Positions 35,339 through 44,163 of a DNA stretch of 64,000 nt are shown piece after piece (position 1 is the first letter of the stretch; each line of letters opens with the position of its first letter). Below the pieces are notes generated by a model, which saw only the letters and a program-made list of their open reading frames with translations, did not search any database and was not told the origin of the DNA. The position numbers and the translations under genes were made by a program. Source of the stretch: Rhizobium sp. GN54 (GTDB lineage: Bacteria; Pseudomonadota; Alphaproteobacteria; Rhizobiales; Rhizobiaceae); the NCBI RefSeq assembly GCF_021026345.1, contig NZ_JAJNCZ010000001.1:1-64000 (forward strand), in the 5' to 3' direction.

Positions 35339-36316
35339 ATGCGACAGTCAAGTCCACGTCTTCTCGCCATCGGCGGACGTGAATGGGCGCTGCTTGGCGC
35401 CGTCATTCTCGCCTCGATCGTCTTTTCTGTCGCGTCACCCTATTTCGCGACGGCAGGCAATGCCGCGACCATCGTCCGCAACAGCACCGAGCTGATGCTG
35501 GCGGGGCTCGGCATGACCCTGCTGCTTGCCATGGGCAGCATCGACGTGTCGATCGGCATCCTCATGGGGCTTGCCGCAATCGCTGTCGCCCACGCCCTGC
35601 TGGCGTCGGTATCTCCGGCGCTCGCCTTGCTCGTCGGCCCGGTCACCGGTGCCGGCCTCGGCCTCGTGACGGCGCTGGTCGTCGTCCTTGGCCGCGTGCC
35701 GGCGATCGTCGGCACGCTCGGCCTGCTCGGGGTCTACCGCATGGGCATATTCGCCCTTCTCGGGGGGCAGTGGCTTTCCGGGCTGCCCGCCGACCTGACG
35801 GCGCTGCTGTCGAGCGCCTTGTTCGGCATACCCCTTTCCGTCTTCGTCATCGGGCTCGCCTATCTCGCGGTGTGGCTGGCGCTTCGCCGTACGCCCTATG
35901 GCCCGCATCTGCTTTCGATCGGCAACGCCGAGGAGAAGGCGCGGCTCTCAGGCGTTCCCGTGACCAAGGTCAGGATCGCGACCTTCGTTATCAGCGGCGC
36001 ACTGACCGGCCTTGCAGCGAGCTTCTACGTCGCAAATTACCGAAATGTCGAAATGGCGATCGGCAGCACGCTGGCGCTCGATGCGATCGCCGCTGTCGTT
36101 CTGGGCGGTACCAGCATCATGGGCGGGCGCTGCAGCCTGCTGGGCACCGCGCTCGGCGTCATCCTGCTGCGCATCCTGCAGAACGGCCTGCTTTTGATGG
36201 GCGTGCCATCGCTCTGGCAGCCGGTGGTGACGGGAGCGCTGCTGATTGGCGTGCTCGCGCTCGAACTTCCGGTCTCGCGCATGGGCGAGATGAAGACGAA
36301 GTGGATGCAGCGATGA
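35339..36316 (+). CDS. ABC transporter permease 1 (two-permease importer)
   Basis: A 325-residue RbsC-type permease with about nine membrane segments and LGMTLLLAMGSIDVSIGILM; VLGGTSIMGGRCSLLGTALG occurs near the end. ATG 35339 is preferred over GTG 35336, which is three bases upstream in frame. It overlaps the second permease gene by four bases (ATGA), so the two are translated together and presumably form a heterodimeric channel. Confidence 0.9.
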   Translation: MRQSSPRLLAIGGREWALLGAVILASIVFSVASPYFATAGNAATIVRNSTELMLAGLGMTLLLAMGSIDVSIGILMGLAAIAVAHALLASVSPALALLVGPVTGAGLGLVTALVVVLGRVPAIVGTLGLLGVYRMGIFALLGGQWLSGLPADLTALLSSALFGIPLSVFVIGLAYLAVWLALRRTPYGPHLLSIGNAEEKARLSGVPVTKVRIATFVISGALTGLAASFYVANYRNVEMAIGSTLALDAIAAVVLGGTSIMGGRCSLLGTALGVILLRILQNGLLLMGVPSLWQPVVTGALLIGVLALELPVSRMGEMKTKWMQR

Positions 36317-37269
36317 AGAGCCCTTTGAAACCGGCCGGCTCCAGCCGCATCCTTCTGCTTCTCGCCGTCCTGTGGCTTGCCGTCATTCTGCTTTTCGCGG
36401 CCCTGAAGCCGACGATGTTCAGCGCCTCGACGCTGACGACCATTCTGCAATTCTCGACCATTCTGGCGCTCGTGTCGCTCGGCCAATGCCTCGTCATTCT
36501 GGCGGGCGGCGCCGGCATCGATCTCTCGGTCGGTGGCATCGTTTCGCTGTCCGTCGTGCTCGCCATGCTCGCGGTCAAGGCCGGTCTGCCGCCGGCGCTT
36601 CTGCCGGTTGGCTGTATCCTAGCGGGCCTCCTGCTCGGCTTGCTGAACGGCATCCTCGTCACGCGGCTGAAGATCCTGCCGCTGATCGCGACGCTCGGCA
36701 CGCTCTTCGTCTATTCCGGGCTGGCGCTGGCTCTGACCGGTGGCGCGGCACAGTCGGGCGTGCCGACCTGGCTGCTTCCCTGGGGGCGGGGAATGATCCT
36801 GTCGCTGCCGATGCCCTTCGTGACTGTGGTCCTGCCGGTCTTCATCATCGCCGCCGTGCTGCTTCTCTACAGCGCCTGGGGCCGCTGGCTGTTTGCCATG
36901 GGTTTCAACGAACGCTCGGCACGTCTCGTCGGCATTCCCGTCGATGGCGCCCGGCTGCTTGTCTATGGCCTGAGCGGCCTGTTCGCTGGGCTGGCGGGGC
37001 TTGTGTCGCTTGCCTGGCTCGGAAGCGCCAGGCCGAATATCGGACAGAACCTGGAACTTGAATCGCTGACGGCGGTGATGCTCGGCGGTGTTGCCATCAC
37101 CGGTGGTGTCGGTGGCGTCGGCGGCGTGATCGCGGCCGTGATCCTCCTCGTCACCCTGAAGACCGGGCTTCTGCAGCTCAACGTCAACACCGTCTGGCAG
37201 GTCGGCATCGTCGGCGGGCTGCTGATCGCCGTCCTGCTCATCGAACGTCTTTCAAAACGCTGGAGTTAA
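36313..37269 (+). CDS. ABC transporter permease 2 (two-permease importer)
   Basis: A 318-residue RbsC-type permease, the partner of the preceding one. It carries LGQCLVILAGGAGIDLSVGG (the family motif, with an insertion of Gly-Ala) and VMLGGVAITGGVGGVGGVIA, and about nine hydrophobic segments. Its frame remains open upstream across the first permease gene, but the overlapping ATG at 36313 gives the normal length. The M20 deacylase gene starts two bases after its stop. Confidence 0.9.
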   Translation: MKSPLKPAGSSRILLLLAVLWLAVILLFAALKPTMFSASTLTTILQFSTILALVSLGQCLVILAGGAGIDLSVGGIVSLSVVLAMLAVKAGLPPALLPVGCILAGLLLGLLNGILVTRLKILPLIATLGTLFVYSGLALALTGGAAQSGVPTWLLPWGRGMILSLPMPFVTVVLPVFIIAAVLLLYSAWGRWLFAMGFNERSARLVGIPVDGARLLVYGLSGLFAGLAGLVSLAWLGSARPNIGQNLELESLTAVMLGGVAITGGVGGVGGVIAAVILLVTLKTGLLQLNVNTVWQVGIVGGLLIAVLLIERLSKRWS

Positions 37270-37271
37270 GC

Positions 37272-38588
37272 ATGCCATCCATCGAAGAACAGATCGCCGA
37301 CCGCGTCGAAGCCGCAGAAGCGCGCATCGTCCAGACGCTGAGCGACCTCGTCGCCTTCCCGTCGATCGTCAAGTCGAACCCGAAGGAAGCAGGGCCCGGC
37401 GAGCGCGACTGCCAGCTCTACCTGCAGAAGCGGCTGGAAGCACTCGGCTTCACCACCGACCTGTGGGACCCGGACGGCCCGGCGCTCTACGCCAAGTATG
37501 AAGGCCGCCCCGGCGCCAACAAGGGCCGCACATTCGAAGGCCGCCCGAACCTCGGCGGGACGCTGAAAGGGACCGGCGATGGCCGCTCGATCATGCTGAC
37601 CGGCCATATCGACGTGGTGCCGCCGGGAGCAGCAGAACACTGGACCACCGATCCCTTCGTCCCGGTCCTGAAGGATGGCTTCCTGCATGGCCGTGGCACC
37701 GTCGACATGAAGGGCGGCGTCGCCTGCATGCTGATGGCGGTCGAGATCCTGAAGGAGATGGGGATCGAACTGAAGGGCGATGTCGTGTTCACCACCGTGG
37801 TGGATGAGGAGATCGGCGGCATGGGCTCGCTTGCCATGGTCGATCGCGGCTTCAAGGCTGATGCCGGCATCATGACGGAGCCGACCGCAAACCGCATCGC
37901 CCCGCTCTGCCACGGCATTCTCTGGGGCAGGATCGTCATCGACGGTATCGGCGGCCATGCCGAACTCACACCGAATGCCTGGTATACGAGCGGCCCGGTC
38001 GATGCCGTGCAGCTCTGCCGCCAGATGCTGGACGGCATCGATATCCTCAACCGCCGCTGGATGTTCGATCCGAAGAAGAACCACCCGCTGATGGACCTGC
38101 CGAACCAGATCATCGTCACCCAGATGAACGCCGGCGAACATCCGTCCTCCATGGCCGGCCGTGCCGAGATCATCATCGACGCACAATATCTGCCGAGCGA
38201 GAAGGACGAGTTCGGCCTCGGCGGCCATGTGAAGCGCGAGATCGAGGAACACGTTCGAAACGTCTGCCAGGCGGATCCGTATCTGCGGGAGCATCCGGCG
38301 CGTGTCGAATGGATCCTCGATGCGGATTGCGCGGAAATCCCGGCCGACAGCCCGTTCGTCTCGATCTTCCAGCAGGCGGTCGAGACAGCCAATCTGTCGC
38401 CTGCGCTTTCAGGCTTCGGAGCCCATAGCGACATCGGCCTGCCGACCGGACTTGGCAACACCCCGACGGTCAACTTCGGCCCCGGCGATCCGGCACAGGC
38501 GCATCAGCCGAACGAGAGGGTGTCGGTTCGCGACCTCGTCGATTGCACCAAGGCGATTGCACTCGCGGTTCACAAGTGGTCCGGCTGA
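37272..38588 (+). CDS. M20 ArgE/DapE-family deacylase
   Basis: A 438-residue zinc peptidase/deacylase. Metal and catalytic residues appear in order: MLTGHIDVVPPG (His, Asp), HGRGTVDMKGG (bridging Asp), TVVDEEIGGMGS (Glu-Glu), GIGGHAELTP in the lid domain, and a C-terminal QAHQPNERV His. It removes an N-acyl group from an amino compound. It ends the second importer operon, which suggests the imported molecule is N-acylated or that acylation is part of the pathway. ATG 37272 follows the permease stop by two bases. Confidence 0.88.
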   Translation: MPSIEEQIADRVEAAEARIVQTLSDLVAFPSIVKSNPKEAGPGERDCQLYLQKRLEALGFTTDLWDPDGPALYAKYEGRPGANKGRTFEGRPNLGGTLKGTGDGRSIMLTGHIDVVPPGAAEHWTTDPFVPVLKDGFLHGRGTVDMKGGVACMLMAVEILKEMGIELKGDVVFTTVVDEEIGGMGSLAMVDRGFKADAGIMTEPTANRIAPLCHGILWGRIVIDGIGGHAELTPNAWYTSGPVDAVQLCRQMLDGIDILNRRWMFDPKKNHPLMDLPNQIIVTQMNAGEHPSSMAGRAEIIIDAQYLPSEKDEFGLGGHVKREIEEHVRNVCQADPYLREHPARVEWILDADCAEIPADSPFVSIFQQAVETANLSPALSGFGAHSDIGLPTGLGNTPTVNFGPGDPAQAHQPNERVSVRDLVDCTKAIALAVHKWSG

Positions 38589-38719
38589 CCTGGACGCACA
38601 GGCTGTATCGATCGGCTCTATCATGAGAAAGTCTCTGATTACGTGTCACCGATAAGCAAGGCTGCAGATTGCGAGCATCGGGGTCGAATGTTGGCTGCGC
38701 TCAAGAGCGGAGACTTTAT

Positions 38720-38805
38720 AAGTCTCTGTGCTATCAGGCCCCCGCAACCAAATCGATCGCAAAAACCCCGTCGCATAGCGACGGGGTTTTTGCGTTTCCG
38801 GGATG
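38720..38805 (+). repeat. tRNA-end-like repeat with bidirectional terminator, copy A
   Basis: This 86-base segment matches 59426-59511 closely (AAGTCTCTGTGCTATCAGGC.., then a CCCCGTCGC hairpin and TGCGTTTCCGG). It contains CCCCCGCAACCA at 38739-38750, identical to the last 12 bases of the tRNA-fMet at 111-122. It lies between the convergent M20 gene and argE-like gene. The remainder of 38589-38918 shows no gene. Confidence 0.65.
38761..38791 (+). terminator. Strong bidirectional terminator
   Basis: AAAAACCCCGTCGC and GCGACGGGGTTTTT form a perfect 14-base-pair stem with a three-base ATA loop. A and T tracts at both ends allow termination from either side, fitting its place between convergent operons. 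Confidence 0.85.
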
Positions 38806-38918
38806 AATTGCCGGAGGATAATTGGGCTCAGGCCCGGTGTTGCGCAGTTGAGATCGCGCCGCACCGCAATTGGCGGCTACCGACCCGAATATAGCAACCA
38901 AAGACCGCCAGAGTGAAC

Positions 38919-40103
38919 TCACAACGGGATGGAACTGGGAGGCAGGCCGTCCTCCAGAACATCAACCATGCGGTCGAGGAGGCGCGCGCATTTCTCCATC
39001 TGATCCATTTCGACATATTCGTCGGGCTTGTGCCCTTGCGCCATCTCGCCAGGGCCGCAGATCAGCACGGGGATATCGAGTCCTTCGGCGAAAAGGCCAC
39101 CCTCCGTGCCGAAGGCCACCTTGATTGTCGGCAGATCGGTATCAAGAAGCGCTGCCAGGAGCGTCACGATGGGGCTGTCGGGCGGCGTATCGAGCCCCGG
39201 ATAGCCTGACAGCGTCTCGATCCTGATCGCCGCGCCTGCAAAGCGATCTCGATGGGGGGCGACGATGGCTTCGGCATCAACAAACAGCTTCTGCAGGATT
39301 GCATCGGGATCGTCCGCAGCGACATGGCGGATCTCGAAGTCGATCTCGCAGGCGCCGGGCACGATGTTGAGGGCCTCACCGCCACGCATGATGCCGGCAT
39401 GGATCGTCGAATAGGGTACCGCGTAGGCGGGATCCTGCGCACCGCTTGTGGCGAGTTCTGTCTGGCGCTCCTGCAAACGCTGCAGGAAGGCTGCACCGAG
39501 ATGAAGGGCATTGAGGGCTTGCGGTGCCAAGGCAGAATGCCCTGTCTGGCCCTGACAACAGGCCCTGAGCGCCGTCTTTCCCTTGTGGCCCGTCGCAATG
39601 CGCATTCCCGTCGGCTCTCCGATCAGGCAGAAGGCGGGTCGCAGCGGCTCCTCAGCAAGACTTTCGATCATGCTCCTTACGCCGAGGCATCCAACTTCCT
39701 CATCGTAGGACAGCGCGAGGTGCAACGGGCGCTTCAGGTCGCGGTGCGCTGCCTTCAGCAGTGTATGGATCGCGACGGCGACGAAGCCTTTCATGTCGAC
39801 GGTACCGCGACCATACCAGCGTCCACCTTCCTGTCGGAGGATAAAGGGATCGGAGCTCCAATCCTGACCTGACACCGGTACCACGTCGCTGTGTCCGGAG
39901 AGGATGATGCCGCCGTCAATCTCCGGCCCGATCGTCGCCCACAGATTGGCCCGGGTGCCATCGGGATGGGCAAACCGCCGGACCGTGATGCCTGCCGGCG
40001 CGAACAGGCTTTCCACATAGTCGAGAAGCGCCAGATTCGATTGCAGGGATAGCGTGCGGAAACCGATCAGTCGGGACAGGATCTCGGGAATTTCAGTTGG
40101 CAT
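38919..40103 (-). CDS. Acetylornithine-deacetylase-like M20 deacylase
   Basis: A 394-residue M20 family deacylase close to ArgE. Key segments are LSGHSDVVPVSGQDW (His, Asp), GRGTVDMKGFVAVA (Asp), LSYDEEVGCLG (Glu-Glu), GQTGHSALAP in the lid and GHKPDEYVE with the last His. Substrates are N-acyl amino acids. No arginine-biosynthesis genes are near, while RidA, DUF1028 and LysR lie upstream on the same strand, so catabolism of an N-acyl compound is more likely than arginine synthesis. It is the last gene of the minus-strand series. Confidence 0.88.
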   Translation of the reverse strand: MPTEIPEILSRLIGFRTLSLQSNLALLDYVESLFAPAGITVRRFAHPDGTRANLWATIGPEIDGGIILSGHSDVVPVSGQDWSSDPFILRQEGGRWYGRGTVDMKGFVAVAIHTLLKAAHRDLKRPLHLALSYDEEVGCLGVRSMIESLAEEPLRPAFCLIGEPTGMRIATGHKGKTALRACCQGQTGHSALAPQALNALHLGAAFLQRLQERQTELATSGAQDPAYAVPYSTIHAGIMRGGEALNIVPGACEIDFEIRHVAADDPDAILQKLFVDAEAIVAPHRDRFAGAAIRIETLSGYPGLDTPPDSPIVTLLAALLDTDLPTIKVAFGTEGGLFAEGLDIPVLICGPGEMAQGHKPDEYVEMDQMEKCARLLDRMVDVLEDGLPPSSIPL

Positions 40104-40172
40104 TGGCTTACGGTCCGGTTCTGCTGTCTATGGCCGGGCCGTACACAGCACGGGATTGATTGAATGTGTCGG

Positions 40173-41111
40173 TCACGTCCTCGAAGAGGTCACGATGCCG
40201 GGCAAGCCGCCGTTGTCCGCCGCTTCGTGGCAATGATCGATGAAGGCCTTAATCGTACGCGACACATGGGCGACCCGCGACATGGCCAACCCAAGCTGCA
40301 ACGGTCGGACATCGCTTTCCAGCGGAATGAATCTCAGCGGCCTGCCATCGAGCGATTCCGTCGAAATCGTGCGCAGGTTCGTGATGCCAAAACCGTATCC
40401 GGATGCGACGAGGCTGCGTTGGACCGCGATCTCGACAGTGCGTTCGGAGATGCGCGGACGTCGTCCCAGATGACGAAAGTGGGACATGAAGTAATCGGCA
40501 CTATGCGGCAGGTCGAGCAGGACCATGGAACGGTCCAGAAGGTCCTCCGGCCGCAGTCGTTCTCGCCCTGCGAGCGGATCGTCGGGGCTGATCATCACGA
40601 ATGGTGGCAACGTGTGCAGTGGCTTGAAGGTGACGTCGCTGGGAAGCGCGAGATCGTAGGTCAACGCGACGTCTATGCGGCCTTGTCCCAGCGCCTCGAA
40701 GATTTGCGCCTGATCCAGTTCCTGCTGCGAAAAATCGACGTTCTCGTGCTTCTCTTCGAAGCCGCGCCGCAATTGCGGAATGATGATCTGGACGAACGTG
40801 CGCATGCAGCCGATGCGCAGAGAACCCCTCACCATGTCGGCGAAGACCGTCGCCAGGTCGTCCAGTCGGGCGGCTTCCGCCAATACCGCGCGCGCCTGTT
40901 CCATGAACCGCTTGCCCGTCGGCGTCAGAACGGACCCCTGCGCATGGCGACGGGTAAACAGCTGGACGCCGAACCCGGATTCCAACTGGGCGATGGCGGA
41001 CGACATCGAGGGGGCGGAGACATTCTTCCTGTCGGCAGCCATGGCTATGCTGCCCACCTCGCCAACGGCGATGAAATATTCGAGCTGTCGAAGCGTGAAC
41101 CGAAGCGGCAT
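40173..41111 (-). CDS. LysR-family transcriptional regulator
   Basis: A 312-residue LysR protein. The N-terminal winged HTH is LRQLEYFIAVGEVGSIAMAA..NVSAPSMSSAIAQLE, followed by a LysR substrate-binding domain from about residue 90 (GSLRIGCMRTFVQIIIPQLR). The frame stays open upstream, but ATG 41111 gives the standard start MPLRFTLRQLEYF. It is encoded on the same strand as the genes around it, between DUF1028 and the deacylase gene, so it may regulate them from within. Its effector domain resembles that of the LysR at 54041 (both have LLDLPHS..YF). Confidence 0.9.
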   Translation of the reverse strand: MPLRFTLRQLEYFIAVGEVGSIAMAADRKNVSAPSMSSAIAQLESGFGVQLFTRRHAQGSVLTPTGKRFMEQARAVLAEAARLDDLATVFADMVRGSLRIGCMRTFVQIIIPQLRRGFEEKHENVDFSQQELDQAQIFEALGQGRIDVALTYDLALPSDVTFKPLHTLPPFVMISPDDPLAGRERLRPEDLLDRSMVLLDLPHSADYFMSHFRHLGRRPRISERTVEIAVQRSLVASGYGFGITNLRTISTESLDGRPLRFIPLESDVRPLQLGLAMSRVAHVSRTIKAFIDHCHEAADNGGLPGIVTSSRT

Positions 41112-41145
41112 GTTTTCCGTCTCCTCTCGCTGTCGGCGCCTCCGG

Positions 41146-41820
41146 TCACTCGTCGCCGGGCACACCATAGGAAGGAGCGCTGCGTGGATCGAGCGCGCGG
41201 GTGACATAGGCATCCATCTGCGGCTCGAAGACCTTCCACGCTTCCGAGAGGGCTGCGATCGGGCAATCGGTGGTCCAGTCAATGCGCAATTCGGCAAGGG
41301 GCCAGCTTTGGCGATCCACCAACAGGAGCCCCGCCGAATGCACCGGCCCGGCTTCGCCACCCGAGGCAAGACCGGACACGAGCGCCTCCATCAGCCGATG
41401 GCCGAGCCCGCCGGTCGTCGTGCGAAAGGTGGCGACCATCGCTTCCGGGACAGCTGTATCGGCAAGAAGATTGCCTGCCGCGGCGACGTTCATGTCCTGT
41501 GCCTCGCTCCATCGTCCGAGAACTTCCGTCCCGGAGTAAATGGCGCTTTCGCCGGTACGCCCGACCGCCAGTACCTGACGCCATGCCATGTAATTGCCGG
41601 TGCGTTCAAGGATCGCCAATGCCTCGCCAGGCGTGGCGCCGCGCTCCATCAGGTCCAGGGCCTGGGGGCCGAGGCGCGGATCGGTGACGTTCTGGGTGGA
41701 GACGGCTCCGACACCCGCGCGGGCAAAGGCGCAGCGCGCCGCCACGGCGGGAGACGAGGAGGAAATGGCGAGGCCGAACATCCCCGTCTCGGGGCAGTGA
41801 CCGACGATTGAAAATGTCAT
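41146..41820 (-). CDS. DUF1028 family protein (Ntn-hydrolase-like)
   Basis: A 224-residue DUF1028 protein, recognisable from FSIVGHCPETGMFGLAISSS, the GVGAVSTQNVTDPRLGP segment and NVAAAGNLLAD. The family is predicted to be an N-terminal-nucleophile hydrolase fold, with no firm activity. It often stands beside RidA and amidohydrolase genes, as here. It may act on an amide or imine intermediate. The gene is 44 bases downstream of the RidA gene. Confidence 0.82.
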   Translation of the reverse strand: MTFSIVGHCPETGMFGLAISSSSPAVAARCAFARAGVGAVSTQNVTDPRLGPQALDLMERGATPGEALAILERTGNYMAWRQVLAVGRTGESAIYSGTEVLGRWSEAQDMNVAAAGNLLADTAVPEAMVATFRTTTGGLGHRLMEALVSGLASGGEAGPVHSAGLLLVDRQSWPLAELRIDWTTDCPIAALSEAWKVFEPQMDAYVTRALDPRSAPSYGVPGDE

Positions 41821-41864
41821 GGCGATTCCTCAATGGAATGGAATTTGGATCGGGCACTAGCTGG

Positions 41865-42278
41865 TCAATCCGGAATGACGGCCGTAGCGTCGATTTCCAC
41901 CAGCCATTCCGGACGGGCGAGTGCTACGACCACCAGGCCGGTGCAGACCGGGTGAACGCCACGAATATAATCGCCCATGGTGCGATAGACGGCTTCGCGG
42001 TGACGCACGTCGGTGAGGTAGACGACGAGCTTGGTTACATGCTCCATCCTGCCGCCGCATTCCTCGACGAGCTGGCGGATGTTCTGCATGACCTTATGGG
42101 TCTGCTCGACCGGATCGTGGCTGTCGATGTTTTTTGCCGTATCAAGATCCTGCGGGCACTGGCCACGCAAAAAGATGGTCGTCCCGCGCGCGACCACCGC
42201 CTGCGCCAGATCGTTGTCGAGCTTCTGCTCCGGATAGGTTTCGCGGGTATTGAACTTGCGATGACGGATATGTGCCAT
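41865..42278 (-). CDS. RidA-family protein
   Basis: A 137-residue YjgF/YER057c/UK114-family protein. Family features are FLRGQCPQDLDT, VMQNIRQLVEECGGRMEHVT and a YLTDVRHREAVY segment. RidA proteins hydrolyse reactive enamine/imine intermediates from amino acid breakdown. The usual active-site Arg is not evident in its common C-terminal R.S.V.V context, since the end reads EWLVEIDATAVIPD, so it may belong to a non-deaminating Rid subgroup. ATG 42278 is chosen over an upstream in-frame ATG because it gives the family N-terminus. Confidence 0.85.
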   Translation of the reverse strand: MAHIRHRKFNTRETYPEQKLDNDLAQAVVARGTTIFLRGQCPQDLDTAKNIDSHDPVEQTHKVMQNIRQLVEECGGRMEHVTKLVVYLTDVRHREAVYRTMGDYIRGVHPVCTGLVVVALARPEWLVEIDATAVIPD

Positions 42279-42418
42279 ATGAGCTGGTACCTTTTTGGCT
42301 GGTTGTTGCCGCGCCCGTTCGGCGCGGCGTCGGTTAGCTTGGAATTCGCCGGCTCTTGCTCTCGTGCTGGCGGACACTGAAGTCAGTGCAGTCTTGGGAT
42401 CGCGTCATCGCCGCGTTC

Positions 42419-43060
42419 CTATGCCCGGGGCCGTGTTGCAGTCATTGCGGGGCGAGCGTCGAAGGTGGCCTGCCAATCGGCCAGCTGCTGGCGGCCGCTT
42501 CGCCAATCGAGATCGGGAAAGCGGAAATCGAGCCATCCCAGCGCGCAGGCATAGGAGATCGTGCCGATATCCACGGCGCTCAGGTCGGGAACGTCCGCGA
42601 GCATGGCATCGAGCGCATCCGCCACCTTTTCGCTCTGCTTGTCGATCCACTCGGACCAGCGCAGCTGCTCCGGCCGCAGGAGGTTCTCGTAGCGCACCAG
42701 CAATGCCGCATCGAGCAGGCCGTCGGCCAGAGCCTGCCGGCGCAAGGCCGACCAACGCGCCGGGCCGGCAAGCGGAAACAGTCGGGGCGATGCGATGCCG
42801 CTCTCTTCCGCCGCCAGCGTATCCATGTATTCGCAGATGACGCGGCTGTCATAGAGTGCCAGCCCGTTCGAGGTTCGGGCGGCAGGTACTTTGGCCAAGG
42901 GGTTGTAGGCCTGGATGCGGGTATCGCGGTCGATCGGATTTGCGGCGCTGTCGAGGATGTCGATCCGGTCGGCGAGGCCAAGTTCATGGGCGCAGGCCAT
43001 GACCTTGCGTACGAAGGGTGAGGCCGAGCCCCAGTAAAGCGACAGGCGGGACGTGGTCAT
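42419..43060 (-). CDS. Glutathione S-transferase family protein
   Basis: A 213-residue GST. The thioredoxin-like N-terminal domain starts RLSLYWGSASPFVRKVMACA and includes NPLAKVPAARTSNGLALYDS with the cis-Pro and ESR-like DSR that contacts glutathione. The C-terminal helical domain follows from about residue 85. The start overlaps the upstream quinone-oxidoreductase gene by four bases. With the oxidoreductase and monooxygenase on the same strand, it may conjugate or isomerise an electrophilic product. Confidence 0.87.
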   Translation of the reverse strand: MTTSRLSLYWGSASPFVRKVMACAHELGLADRIDILDSAANPIDRDTRIQAYNPLAKVPAARTSNGLALYDSRVICEYMDTLAAEESGIASPRLFPLAGPARWSALRRQALADGLLDAALLVRYENLLRPEQLRWSEWIDKQSEKVADALDAMLADVPDLSAVDIGTISYACALGWLDFRFPDLDWRSGRQQLADWQATFDARPAMTATRPRA

Positions 43061-44085
43061 GCTTCCTCCGGCATCTGCAGGACGATCTTGCCGAAGTTCC
43101 GGCCGCTTTCGAGCAGGCGGTGCGCTTCGGCTGCCTGTGCGAGCGGCAGGACGGTGGCGATGACGGGGCGCACGCCCGTGCCACCGAGATGTGGCAGCAA
43201 ATGCTGGGAGATGTCCCTGGCGATACCGGCTTTTTCCGCATCCGACTTCGGCCGCAGCGTCGAGGAGGTCAGCCATAGCCCTTTTCGCATCAAAAGCCCG
43301 AGGTCGACACCGGCTATTACTCCGGTCATGAAGGACAGACCGACATGGCGCCCGCCAGGCGCCATTACCGCCAGATGACGGGTAACGGCCTCGCCGCCGA
43401 GAATGTCGAGGACGACATCGACGCCACGACCTTCAGTCAGCGCCAGAATGCGGTCATCCCCGCCCGGTTCACGGTAGTCGATCGCGCAGACGCCCATTGC
43501 GGTGAGGCGGGCGCATTTTTCCGTTCCGCCCGCAGTCGCGATCACGCTTGCGCCCGCAGCCTGGGCGAGTTGCAGCGCCAGCGTACCGATGCCGGATGCG
43601 CCTCCCTCGATCAGAAGCACGTCGCCGGCGTTCAGCCTGCCCCGGTCGAAGAGATTATGCCAGATGGTGAAGAGCCCCTCGGGAAGAGCGGCAGCTTCTA
43701 TCAGCGAGAGGCTCGCGGGGATCGGCAGGCAATGGTCGGCGCGGGCGCAGACATGTGTCGCATATCCACCCGCCTTGACCAGCGCCATGACCTCGGTTCC
43801 GACGAGACCGGGGTCGACGGCGTCACCACAGGCAATCACCCGTCCCGCCACCTCCAGCCCCAGAACGTCCGACACTTCCGCCGGCGCCGGCAGTGCGCCC
43901 GAGCGCTGCATGATGTCGGGCCGGTTGATGCCTGCGCAGGCAACGGCGATCAACACCTCGCCGGCGGCAGGATGCGGAACGTCGCGTTGCACCGATTTCA
44001 GGACTTCCGGCCCACCGGCGGTTTCGGCGATCACGGCAGTCATGGTGGGCGGGATGGCAGGAGCCTCGGCGGTCTCGGCGGTCAT
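43057..44085 (-). CDS. Zinc-less MDR quinone oxidoreductase (PIG3-like)
   Basis: A 342-residue medium-chain dehydrogenase/reductase of the quinone oxidoreductase group. The catalytic-domain start includes VACAGINRPDIMQRSGALPA, and the NADPH-binding motif is GGASGIGTLALQLAQAAGAS. No structural-zinc cysteine set is visible. It would reduce quinones or enones with NADPH. ATG 44085 is taken as start; ATG 44043 is in frame and nearer to the usual family start. It overlaps the GST gene (ATGA). Confidence 0.88.
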   Translation of the reverse strand: MTAETAEAPAIPPTMTAVIAETAGGPEVLKSVQRDVPHPAAGEVLIAVACAGINRPDIMQRSGALPAPAEVSDVLGLEVAGRVIACGDAVDPGLVGTEVMALVKAGGYATHVCARADHCLPIPASLSLIEAAALPEGLFTIWHNLFDRGRLNAGDVLLIEGGASGIGTLALQLAQAAGASVIATAGGTEKCARLTAMGVCAIDYREPGGDDRILALTEGRGVDVVLDILGGEAVTRHLAVMAPGGRHVGLSFMTGVIAGVDLGLLMRKGLWLTSSTLRPKSDAEKAGIARDISQHLLPHLGGTGVRPVIATVLPLAQAAEAHRLLESGRNFGKIVLQMPEEA

Positions 44086-44163
44086 GGGGAATCTTCCGAA
44101 TGAGGAATAATGTGCAGCGTCGGGCAGGGCGATGGCCCGTCCGACGCGCGCTGGCATCTGTCC

